A DNA stretch of 64,000 bases from Falsihalocynthiibacter arcticus. Lineage in GTDB: Bacteria; Pseudomonadota; Alphaproteobacteria; Rhodobacterales; Rhodobacteraceae. The stretch lies in NCBI RefSeq assembly GCF_000812665.2, contig NZ_CP014327.1:496001-560000 (forward strand), written 5' to 3'. The first letter of the stretch is position 1. Each line of letters begins with the position of its first letter. A program made the translations under genes and the position numbers. The notes under the pieces were generated by a model. That model saw only the letters and a list, made by a program, of their open reading frames with translations. It did no database searches and was not told where the DNA came from. This document shows, in pieces, positions 56,057 through 64,000 of the stretch.

Positions 56057-58960
56057 CTAGCTCAGTGCCGCATCGCAACGGCCACAAACACCTTCGTGCT
56101 TGTGCTTCCCAACATCAGGAAGCGTTTTCCAACACCGTTGGCATTTCACACCCTCGGCAAGTTCAAACACAACGCCAACACCTTCGATTTCGGGAAGGCG
56201 GAAGGCCTCGTCTGGCAGCGGATCATTGGTCAACGACACCGCCGACGTGATGCAAATGTCCTCAAACGGCAACTCTTGAAGCGCCTTCAAAACTTTGGCG
56301 TCCCGAACGTGAACCGTGGGAGCGGCTTCAAGACTCGCGCCAATCACTTTGTCTTGCCTCTGGATTTCAAGCGCAGCAGTCACAACACGACGGGCCTTAC
56401 GCACCCCGTCCCATTTGGCCGCCAATGGCTCGTTCAACCAATCCGCAGGTGTTTCGGGGAAGTCCACCAAATGCACGGAACTGTCCTCACCGGGGAAGCG
56501 TTCAAGCCAAACTTCTTCCATCGTAAAGATCAGGATCGGTGCCAGCCAAGTTGTCAGGCGATGGAACAAAATGTCCAAAACCGTCCGCGCAGCCCGACGC
56601 TGTACCGTATCGCCATCGCAATAAAGCGCGTCTTTGCGAATATCGAAATAGAACGCCGAAAGATCGAGCGTTGAAAAGGTAAAGACCGCTTGGAATACAC
56701 CTTGGAAATCAAACGCCGCATATCCCTTGCGCACCTCATGGTCCAACTCGGCCAAACGGTGCAAAATTAACTGCTCCAACTCGGGCATGTCCGCGGGATC
56801 CATGCGATCCGCTTCGGTGAATTCCGCCAACGATCCCAACATATACCGCATCGTATTGCGCAAACGACGATAGCTGTCAGACACGCCTTTCAGGATCTCA
56901 GGACCGATACGTTGATCAGAGGTATAATCGACCTGAGCAACCCAAAGACGTAGGATATCAGCGCCATATTGTTGGATGATTTTTTCGGGAACGATTGTGT
57001 TGCCGATGGATTTGGACATCTTCATGCCCTTCTCGTCCAAGGTCATGCCGTGCGTGACAACGTTGCGATAAGGCGCGCGCCCATTAGTGCCGCAGCTTTG
57101 CAAAAGTGAGCTGTGGAACCAGCCGCGATGCTGGTCTGTACCCTCTAGATAAACATCTGCAATGCCATCCTCGGTACCATCTTCACGGTCCCGAAGAACG
57201 AAGGCGTGTGTAGAGCCCGAATCAAACCAAACATCAAGAATATCAAATACTTGATCGAAGTCTTCTGGGTTTTGCAAACCGCCGAGAATCCGGTCTTTGG
57301 AGCCATCAGTATACCAAGCATCCGCCCCTTCGGCCTCAAATATCTCAACAATCCGTGCGTTCACAGCAGGATCGCGCAGAAGGAAGTTCTCATCCGTTGG
57401 CAAGGCACCTTTGCGCGTGAAACACGTCAGAGGAACACCCCAAGCACGCTGCCGCGAAAGGACCCAATCAGGGCGTGACTTGATCATCGAATGTAAGCGG
57501 TTGCGACCCGATTGGGGCGTCCATTTCACATTGTCGATCTCGGTGAGGGCACGTTCGCGGATGGTTTTGCCATGCGTGTCTTTGCCGTCGCCGATCTCGC
57601 GATCAATCGCCGCAAACCACTGTGGCGTGTTGCGGAAAATGATGGGCGCTTTTGAACGCCACGAGTGCGGATAACTATGCGTGATACGGCTGCGGGCAAT
57701 CAGGCCACCAGCTTCAACCAGTTTATCGATAACGGTGCTGTTTGCTTTGCCCTCTTTGCCTTTTTGATCAAAGACTTGAAGGCCCGCGAACAACGGAACA
57801 TGTGGCAAGAACTGGCTTTCTTCGCCAACATTATGGGTCATGCGGTCGAGCCAATCGCGCTTAACGAAACATTCATAGTCATCAGCACCGTGGCTTGGGG
57901 CCGTGTGAACAAACCCCGTCCCAGCATCGTCCGTAACGTGATCCCCATCAATGACCGGAACGTCGTAATCCCAGAAACCATTCGCGCCTTCAAAACCGGC
58001 CAATGGATGGCTACAAGTAATGCCAGCAAGCTCGGATGCACTCACCTCACGCACACGCGTGAACTCGGTTGCGCGGGCTTTGGTCAGAACTTCAGAGGCA
58101 AGGTCGTCGGCCAAAAGATAGAGATCACCCGCCGCCGTCCAGCTTTCTTCTTCGGTGGCTTCAACGCGATACAGCCCATAGGCAATGGTCGGGTTATAGG
58201 CGATAGCCTTGTTCGACGGAATCGTCCAAGGCGTCGTGGTCCAGATAACGATACGCGCATCGGCAAGATCATCGCCCCCAGAACGTACTTTAAACGCCAC
58301 CCAAATCGCATGACTTTTGTGATCGTGGTATTCGATCTCGGCTTCAGCCAACGCGGTTTTCTCAACTGGCGACCACATCACGGGTTTTGACCCTTGATAG
58401 AGCGTACCGTTCATTAGGAACTTCATGAAGTCCTCGGCGATCACGCGCTCGGCGTGGAAATCCATCGTCAGATAAGGCTTATCCCACGTTCCGGTAATGC
58501 CCAGTCGCTTGAACTCATCACGCTGAATATCAACCCATCCCTGCGCGAACTTACGACATTCGGCACGGAAGTCGTTGATTGGGACTTCGTCTTTATTTTT
58601 GCCCTTTTGGCGATATTGCTCTTCGATCTTCCACTCAATCGGAAGTCCGTGGCAATCCCAACCGGGAATATAGCGCGCATCAAAGCCCATCATCTGGTGG
58701 CTGCGCACGATCACATCTTTGATCGTTTTGTTCAACGCGTGGCCGATATGCAGGTGGCCATTGGCATAGGGAGGGCCATCGTGGAGCGTAAAAGGCGTAC
58801 GACCCTTTTTCTCGCGCAACTGGCTGTAAACGTTCAGTTTCGCCCATTTCTCAAGCCATTCCGGCTCGCGTTTGGGCAGGCCTGCACGCATTGGAAAATC
58901 GGTTTTGGGCAGGTTCAATGTAGATTTGTAGTTCAGAGTCTCGGGCGTATCGGCGCACAT
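56057..58960 (-). CDS. ileS: Isoleucine-tRNA ligase
   Basis: A 967-residue class I synthetase. HIGH motif: GPPYANGHLHIGHALNK; KMSKS motif: DEKGMKMSKSIGNTI. The CP1 editing domain contains the TTPWTIPSNKAI signature. The C-terminal zinc site (CQRCWKTL and CGRCDAALS) is intact. Start ATG 58960. This is the long bacterial type. Convergent with pcs/ogt? No: same strand as ogt, 56 bases upstream of it. Confidence 0.98.
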   Translation of the reverse strand: MCADTPETLNYKSTLNLPKTDFPMRAGLPKREPEWLEKWAKLNVYSQLREKKGRTPFTLHDGPPYANGHLHIGHALNKTIKDVIVRSHQMMGFDARYIPGWDCHGLPIEWKIEEQYRQKGKNKDEVPINDFRAECRKFAQGWVDIQRDEFKRLGITGTWDKPYLTMDFHAERVIAEDFMKFLMNGTLYQGSKPVMWSPVEKTALAEAEIEYHDHKSHAIWVAFKVRSGGDDLADARIVIWTTTPWTIPSNKAIAYNPTIAYGLYRVEATEEESWTAAGDLYLLADDLASEVLTKARATEFTRVREVSASELAGITCSHPLAGFEGANGFWDYDVPVIDGDHVTDDAGTGFVHTAPSHGADDYECFVKRDWLDRMTHNVGEESQFLPHVPLFAGLQVFDQKGKEGKANSTVIDKLVEAGGLIARSRITHSYPHSWRSKAPIIFRNTPQWFAAIDREIGDGKDTHGKTIRERALTEIDNVKWTPQSGRNRLHSMIKSRPDWVLSRQRAWGVPLTCFTRKGALPTDENFLLRDPAVNARIVEIFEAEGADAWYTDGSKDRILGGLQNPEDFDQVFDILDVWFDSGSTHAFVLRDREDGTEDGIADVYLEGTDQHRGWFHSSLLQSCGTNGRAPYRNVVTHGMTLDEKGMKMSKSIGNTIVPEKIIQQYGADILRLWVAQVDYTSDQRIGPEILKGVSDSYRRLRNTMRYMLGSLAEFTEADRMDPADMPELEQLILHRLAELDHEVRKGYAAFDFQGVFQAVFTFSTLDLSAFYFDIRKDALYCDGDTVQRRAARTVLDILFHRLTTWLAPILIFTMEEVWLERFPGEDSSVHLVDFPETPADWLNEPLAAKWDGVRKARRVVTAALEIQRQDKVIGASLEAAPTVHVRDAKVLKALQELPFEDICITSAVSLTNDPLPDEAFRLPEIEGVGVVFELAEGVKCQRCWKTLPDVGKHKHEGVCGRCDAALS

Positions 58961-59210
58961 ATCTGCGGTCCTTAAACGGGGAATTTGAATTCAATGGGCG
59001 GCGCGCATTGCAGGCGCCTTGTCCCGGCGGCTCATCGTCAGAGCGCCGGGCAAATAATTCGTATAAGGGGCAAGTAAAACATCCTCATACGGCCTTATAG
59101 TGCGACGTTCCAACGGGGTCTAGTGCAATGGGAACCTCTCGTCTCCCTGCGACATTTACGTGGTTGCGTGCACCCCTCAAAGGCGTATCACCAATGCGAA
59201 AGGATACCAC
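58961..59210. promoter_or_regulatory. Divergent ileS/globin promoter region
   Basis: A 250-base gap. TTGAATTCAA at about 58986-58995 is a short palindrome near the ileS start but is too short for an FNR box. The end has GAAAGGATACCAC, the globin ribosome site. No T-box-like leader is seen. Confidence 0.4.
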
Positions 59211-59627
59211 ATGGCTTCCAAGCTCGCCCGTTTTGACATAACCCCAGACGAGATTGCCCGCGTGGTAGCCGCGTTCTATTTCCGCATTCGTGCGGATGAC
59301 ATTTTGGGGCCGATTTTTATCGGCCGCTTAGGAAATTCCACCGAGGTTTGGCGCCCCCACGAAGCAAAAATCGCCGCGTTCTGGAGCAATGCAATTCTGT
59401 TTGATCGCGCGTATTCTGGTAATCCGATGCAGGTTCATATGGGCGTGCCAGAAATCAAACCAGAACATTTTGCTCTTTGGTTGGAGCTTTTTGACAACGT
59501 CTTGGAAAAAGAATTGAAGCCGGAAACCGCACAGGCTTTTTCCGCCCTCGCCCACCGAATTGGTCGCGGATTGCGCATGGGCGTCCAGGCCGTCAGACAA
59601 CCAAAAGACGGGCCTCCGATCTTTTAG
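59211..59627 (+). CDS. Group III truncated hemoglobin-like protein
   Basis: A 138-residue globin from ATG 59211. Group III-type features include VVAAFYFRIRADDILGPIF (B helix region) and PHEAKIAAFWSNAILF. The segment NPMQVHMGVP supplies the expected proximal-side region with His (QVHM). Likely binds O2 or NO, exact role unknown. Convergent with the ycjF-like gene, overlapping 4 bases. Confidence 0.85.
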   Translation: MASKLARFDITPDEIARVVAAFYFRIRADDILGPIFIGRLGNSTEVWRPHEAKIAAFWSNAILFDRAYSGNPMQVHMGVPEIKPEHFALWLELFDNVLEKELKPETAQAFSALAHRIGRGLRMGVQAVRQPKDGPPIF

Positions 59628-60631
59628 CTGCCTGTTGTGTCGCCATTTTTTTTCCCGGGAAACAAGCCAGCCATAGCCCGCTGAACCAGCGTCGTAACGC
59701 GTGGACGCTTCTGCGTGACAAAGGGCATTGGCCGGCAAACCTCAAGAGCGGCAACGCCCACGCGGGCCGTAAGTGCGCCATTAATGATGCCTTCCCCAAA
59801 TCGGCGCGACACTTTTGACATCACGCCCCCACCTGCAATCGATCCGATCAAGTCATCTCCAACGGCCACCGCCCCCGTCGCAACAAGGTGGCTTAAAACC
59901 ACTTTGGTTAACCGCCACGATCCAAGCGTTCCCGCACGGCCACCGTATATTTCTGCAATCCGTCGGATCATGCGCATATTCATCGTTAACGCGGCGATGA
60001 CGTCCGCAAAAGCCATCGGCACAAAGGCCGTCACGGTCGCAACTTGGCGGGCTGCAGACTGAATTTCCAAAATAGCCTCGGCATCCAAAGGAGCCAGAAT
60101 TTTGTTCTCGGCCAACGACATAAGGTCAGTGGCATCAAACTGATCCTCCGCGCGTTCATGAAAGGCCGCGAGTCCCCATTCCGCGTCGTGGCGGTTTTTA
60201 TAGAGTTTTTGCAATTTCCCCGCAAAATGCTTCGCGCGACCGATGTCATGCGAGGCCTGCACTTCAGCCGCCTCTTTTTGCAACGAATCAATCCGCCCCA
60301 GTCGCAAAAAACCAGCCATTTCGCGCAGGATGACCGCGCACAAAACAGCTGAAAATGCCAAAGTGATCGCAAGCACCGCACCGCCAAGAACTTCATTTCG
60401 TGCCAATAAACTCGTGATAAAGTCCCAAACAGCCACCGAAACAAACGCGCCAAGAAGTGCGGCCAGCAATCCCCAGAACAGCGAGCCAATGCGGGAGCGC
60501 GGACGTGTGGCAAACCGTGCAGCGCGCTGCATTGTGGCCTCGGAAGTTTCCAATATTATCGGCGCATCGGCGGGAGAAAGAACCTCCTCAACGTCCAGTT
60601 CAACGAGGACAGGCTTATCATCTGAGGTCAA
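59624..60631 (-). CDS. DUF697/YcjF (TIGR01620) family membrane protein
   Basis: A 335-residue inner-membrane protein with two N-terminal helices (about 48-72 and 80-105) and a C-terminal DUF697 domain (AFVPMAFADVIAALTMNMRM, GTLGSWRLTKVVLSHLVATG). It always accompanies YcjX; here it overlaps ycjX by 4 bases. Function unknown, linked to envelope stress in enterics. Confidence 0.9.
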   Translation of the reverse strand: MTSDDKPVLVELDVEEVLSPADAPIILETSEATMQRAARFATRPRSRIGSLFWGLLAALLGAFVSVAVWDFITSLLARNEVLGGAVLAITLAFSAVLCAVILREMAGFLRLGRIDSLQKEAAEVQASHDIGRAKHFAGKLQKLYKNRHDAEWGLAAFHERAEDQFDATDLMSLAENKILAPLDAEAILEIQSAARQVATVTAFVPMAFADVIAALTMNMRMIRRIAEIYGGRAGTLGSWRLTKVVLSHLVATGAVAVGDDLIGSIAGGGVMSKVSRRFGEGIINGALTARVGVAALEVCRPMPFVTQKRPRVTTLVQRAMAGLFPGKKNGDTTGS

Positions 60632-62042
60632 AACTGATCTCCAATCAAAAATTCAACGGCCTTGTCGAGGCGGATATGTGGCAAACCTTCGCCTGATTTT
60701 AACTCAAGAATTGCGGGGTCAAATTGCTGATTTTGAATGGTAAACCCACCCCAATCGGCCTGCCCTATTTGCGCCGCCGAAAGGATGCGTGCCGGATCTT
60801 TGGGCAGCGCCCCTGCATAAAACGCAACGGGCTTTGCGTTCTGCGCAATCCGCCCCTGCACACACTCAAGCTTACGCCCTTCATGGCTCAACATGGTCTC
60901 GGTCGTGGTTCGTAACGCCGCAATCGCCATTGCCTGTGTTTTGGCCCCCGCGAAATCCGCGCGGGACTTTGCGTGGGCCAAAAGCGCCTGCGTAATCCCA
61001 GCAAGTTGCGGATGCTGACTCTGGTGCAAATGGTCCGATTTTGTTGCAGCGAAAAGTATCTTTTCCACCCGTTTTCCAGCCAAAAGACCGCTCAGCCACG
61101 CGTTTTTCCCCGGCCTAAAGCCTGCCAAAATATCCGCCATAGTTTGTTGCAAATCATCGACGGCCTTAGGCCCCCGATGAAGCGCCGCAAGCACATCAAC
61201 GAGAACAACTTGGCGATCGATCCGCGCAAAATGGTTCCGAAAGAACGGCCTCACCACTTCGGAACGATAGGCATCATAGCGTCGTTCCATTTCACGCCAC
61301 AACGATCCCCGCGGTGGTCGAACAACGGGAAGCAGTGGGAAAAATGTCAAAACCGGCGAGCCTTCAAGTTCCCCTGGCAAAACAATCCTCCCCGGCGCGC
61401 CACTACTCATGCCCTCGTCGTGCGCAGAACGAGCAAACCGAGCGTAGTCCGCCGCATGCGCCTGTAAGGTGACTTCATCCATGGGTTTCGCCCCATCAAC
61501 CTGTTCAAGCCGATAAGAAACCTGCGCCCCGATATCCTGTGCCCCCATTCGACTAAGGGCATCCGCCGACCATTCCCGATAGGATTTTCCCATCAGGCCA
61601 AGATCGAGAAGCCACTCGCCCGGATAATCTACAATATCAAGGTGGAACGTCTTCACGCCCCGTAATCCCCCAACAAACCTGCGGGATTTACGCGGAACGA
61701 GAGGCGCAACTCGCTAACATTTCGTGTATTTTCCGGCCATTTAGGGGTGTCGCCCGTGAGGGACGCGAGGTGCTTTTCATACGGAAACCGTGCGATTGTA
61801 TCGTCAGGCTGCGGCTGCAAATAGACCGTTTGCAAACGCCCGTTGTTTGCGGCGCTAAATTGCGGCATGCGCCCGCGCTCAAGCAAGTTTGAAACCAGCG
61901 ACGTAATAAATACGCTTTTCCCCGCGCGACTAAGGCCCGTCACACCCAACCTCACAGTTGGTTCAAACAATGCCTCATTCACGCGTGAGCCAAGGCTTTC
62001 GACATCACGTAAAACGCTATCGGTAAAATCTGCTAAACCCAA
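60628..62042 (-). CDS. YcjX family P-loop protein (DUF463), frameshifted as written
   Basis: Start TTG 62042. The first piece (129 residues) has Walker A GVTGLSRAGKSVFITSLVSN. The second, from 61656, has VKTFHLDIVDYPGEWLLDLG (Walker B-like DxxG) and the DUF463 body with LTFFPLLPVVRPPRGSLWRE. The frames join on adding one G to the five-G run (plus C 61667-61671), giving NPAGLLGGLRGVKTFHLDIV and 471 residues. Paired with ycjF. Assembly error likely. Confidence 0.92.
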
Positions 62043-62157
62043 TTCATGCCCTCAAATTACTTGCCATACACTTAATCCCTTATAGGTTATATTCCTAGGG
62101 GCCGTGCCAAAAACACGTTCCTGTTGCCATTGTCATCGCAAGAATGTATCGCGGGGG

Positions 62158-62961
62158 ATGCCTCGTTTTGCACTAAAAATCGAATATCAAGGGACACCGT
62201 TTTACGGGTGGCAGCGGCAAAAGACGCTCCCTTCCGTACAGCAGGCCATTGAAGATGCTCTTCTGAAAATCGACCCGACCAATAAAGGGATTGCGGCCGC
62301 AGGGCGCACCGATGCGGGCGTTCATGCGACCGGCCAAGTCGCGCATTGCGATCTCGCGCGCCATTGGGATTCCTTTCGATTGGCCGAGGCGTTGAATTAC
62401 CACCTCAAGCCCAACCCGATTGCGATTGTAAACGCGGCCCCCGTTGCGGATAATTTCCACGCGCGATTTTGGGCGCTAGAACGGCGGTACATGTACCGTC
62501 TTATTTCACGCCGAGCCCCTCTGACGTTTGAAGCAGGAAGAATCTGGCGCGTGCCCCACCTCTTGAGTCGGGACGCGATGCAAGAAGGCGCGAATTACCT
62601 GCTCGGAAAACATGATTTCACGACCTTTCGCTCAACCCTTTGCCAAGCCCCTTCCCCCGTTCGCACCCTCGATGAATTGACCGTCGAGGAAATCCCTTTG
62701 GCGGACGGCACCGAGTTCCGCTTTCACGTTCGTGCACGCGCATTTTTACACAATCAGGTACGCAGCTTTGTCGGCACGTTAGAGCGCGTCGGCGGCGGAA
62801 GTTGGGCCCCTATTGATGTGAAAACCGCACTCGAAACCCGCAGAAGAGACGTTTGTGGGCCTGTCGCCCCCTCGCAAGGTCTATATTTGCGAGAAGTGTG
62901 CTATGAAACTGACCCCTTTGCGGGCCACACTGCAGGCGAATCAAACGAGGGAACCCCATGA
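62158..62961 (+). CDS. truA: tRNA pseudouridine(38-40) synthase TruA
   Basis: A 267-residue TruA from ATG 62158 after GCGGGGG. Catalytic Asp52 is in [32 protein letters not shown] and [17 protein letters not shown] are conserved. Modifies uridines 38-40 in the anticodon arm. Its stop overlaps the pth start (ATGA). Confidence 0.97.
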   Translation: MPRFALKIEYQGTPFYGWQRQKTLPSVQQAIEDALLKIDPTNKGIAAAGRTDAGVHATGQVAHCDLARHWDSFRLAEALNYHLKPNPIAIVNAAPVADNFHARFWALERRYMYRLISRRAPLTFEAGRIWRVPHLLSRDAMQEGANYLLGKHDFTTFRSTLCQAPSPVRTLDELTVEEIPLADGTEFRFHVRARAFLHNQVRSFVGTLERVGGGSWAPIDVKTALETRRRDVCGPVAPSQGLYLREVCYETDPFAGHTAGESNEGTP

Positions 62962-63644
62962 AACTTTTTGTCGGCCTTGGAAATCCCGGTGCGAAATACG
63001 CGCAAAATCGCCATAACATCGGTTTTATGGCGCTGAATGCAATCGCGTCGGATCACGGTTTTGCGCCATGGAAAAGTAAGTTTCAAGGCTCTGTGAGCGA
63101 AGGTAAATTGGGGAGCGAAAAGATCATCCTCCTCAAGCCCGAAACCTTCATGAACCTGTCGGGCCAATCCGTCGGCGAAGCCATGCGTTTTTACAAACTC
63201 ACGCCAGACGACGTGATCGTTTTTCACGACGAGCTCGATCTTGTGCCAGGAAAAATTCGGGTAAAACAAGGCGGAGGACATGCGGGCCACAATGGTTTGC
63301 GCTCAATGCATCAACATATCGGCGATACATATGGACGGGTTCGCATGGGCATCGGCCACCCGGGTCACAAGGATCGTGTCGCGGGATATGTTTTGCATGA
63401 TTTCGCAAAGTCGGAGCAAAACTGGCTCGAGGATGTACTGCGCGGAGTTTGCGATGGGGCCGTTGATCTTGCCAAAGGGGATAGTGGACGTTTTATGAAC
63501 GCTGTCGCCCTGCGCGTTCAAGCGCCCCGCGAGACGGAAGCGAAGCCTGCGAACAAGCCGCAAAAGACAGCCCCCAAAGAAAAACCCGAGGTGAAAGATA
63601 CACGCTCGGGTCTTCAAAAACTCGCCGATAGATTCCGCAGCTAG
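62958..63644 (+). CDS. pth: Peptidyl-tRNA hydrolase
   Basis: A 228-residue Pth. Catalytic His is in [39 protein letters not shown] and [13 protein letters not shown] follow. A Lys/Pro-rich C-terminal extension of about 40 residues is present. Recycles peptidyl-tRNA. Overlaps truA by 4 bases; convergent with trpB, with 2 bases between the stops. Confidence 0.97.
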   Translation: MKLFVGLGNPGAKYAQNRHNIGFMALNAIASDHGFAPWKSKFQGSVSEGKLGSEKIILLKPETFMNLSGQSVGEAMRFYKLTPDDVIVFHDELDLVPGKIRVKQGGGHAGHNGLRSMHQHIGDTYGRVRMGIGHPGHKDRVAGYVLHDFAKSEQNWLEDVLRGVCDGAVDLAKGDSGRFMNAVALRVQAPRETEAKPANKPQKTAPKEKPEVKDTRSGLQKLADRFRS

Positions 63645-63646
63645 GC

Positions 63647-64000
63647 TTAGTCTGCGTCGCTCATATCAAAACCGAGCGCCTTGGCCACAGTGAAGATATC
63701 CTTGTCGCCACGGCCACACATGTTCATCACGATGATGTGGTCTTTTGGCAAATTCGGCGCGATTTTCATGACATGCGCGAGGGCGTGGGAGGGTTCCAAG
63801 GCCGGAATGATCCCTTCTTGCGTACAGCAATATTGGAACGCTTCGAGCGCTTCCTTGTCTGTAATCGCGACATATTTGGCGCGGCCAATCTCATGCAACC
63901 AGCTATGCTCTGGGCCAATTCCGGGATAATCAAGCCCCGCAGAAATCGAGAAGCCCTCGAGGATTTGGCCATCGTCATCCTGAAGCAAATAGGTGCGGTT
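63647..64000 (-). CDS. trpB: Tryptophan synthase beta subunit, C-terminal part
   Basis: The 3' end of trpB; the gene extends past 64000. The 117 codons present encode [36 protein letters not shown] and [20 protein letters not shown], all conserved in the PLP enzyme that joins indole and serine. The start and the catalytic lysine are outside the window. Confidence 0.97.
   Translation of the reverse strand, partial: NRTYLLQDDDGQILEGFSISAGLDYPGIGPEHSWLHEIGRAKYVAITDKEALEAFQYCCTQEGIIPALEPSHALAHVMKIAPNLPKDHIIVMNMCGRGDKDIFTVAKALGFDMSDAD

Noticed and set aside
57665-58390. 241-residue plus-strand open frame
   Set aside because: Antisense to ileS, whose conserved motifs fix the coding strand.
58986-58995. 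TTGAATTCAA near the ileS start as an FNR-type box
   Set aside because: The halves abut; FNR boxes need TTGAT-N4-ATCAA spacing.
1-64000. tRNA, rRNA, CRISPR, phage and insertion-sequence searches by eye
   Set aside because: No cloverleaf T-loop motifs, repeat-spacer series, transposase or integrase genes other than XerC were seen.

Overview
This is a 64 kb chromosomal window from an alphaproteobacterium, most likely a Rhodobacterales/Roseobacter-type organism with moderate GC. The clues are the ctaC-ctaB-coxF-ctaG order, ruvCAB-ybgC-tolQRAB-pal-cpoB-tilS-ftsH on one strand, phosphatidylcholine synthase (Pcs), a DUF1127 small protein, and Flp pilins carrying the GAVTVDW-type processing site. 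I found no rRNA, tRNA, CRISPR array, phage or insertion sequence. The window is almost entirely protein coding. Assignments rest on motif and family recognition by eye; no database search was possible.

Layout. 1-2325 (-): cytochrome c oxidase subunit II and assembly genes, ctaG entering from outside the window. 2504-9895 (+): tldD, a GNAT acetyltransferase, dprA, topA and scoAB (ketone body/3-oxoacid CoA transferase). 10036-15422: an envelope cluster encoding a relative of the mycobacterial decaprenylphosphoryl-arabinose pathway (DprE1-like oxidase, DprE2-like reductase, HAD-UbiA phosphoribosyltransferase fusion, flippase-like membrane protein) next to a lytic transglycosylase. 15423-26777 (+): a Tad/Flp pilus locus (three flp pilins, cpaB, cpaC, an OmpA-like lipoprotein, cpaE, cpaF, tadB, tadC, two TPR lipoproteins, a prepilin peptidase), preceded by an AT-rich region with two CtrA-type sites. 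26724-29863: a GT-C-like membrane protein divergent from an AAA ATPase. 29948-34065: enoyl-CoA hydratase, folD, chorismate mutase and fhs (one-carbon folate metabolism). 34133-45901 (-): the ftsH-tilS-tol-pal-ruv block. 46205-52211: DUF1127, prmA, msrA, an MFS protein and priA. 52298-55552 (+): transaldolase-like aldolase, DUF484, xerC, pcs. 55545-64000: ogt, ileS, globin, ycjF/ycjX, truA, pth and the 3' end of trpB.

Five genes (ctaC, the lytic transglycosylase, the GT-C-like protein, ruvB, ycjX) are each broken by what looks like one missing base in a G/C homopolymer. In every case both halves join perfectly when one base is restored. This is the signature of homopolymer-length error in the assembly rather than real gene decay, and each of the five should be read as probably intact in the organism.

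The most interesting system is the DprE1/DprE2/UbiA-HAD/flippase set at 10036-14522. It would make a polyprenyl-phosphate pentose (ribose to arabinose epimerisation) for the cell envelope of a Gram-negative marine-type bacterium, and its DprE1 has Ala where the mycobacterial enzyme has the benzothiazinone-target Cys.
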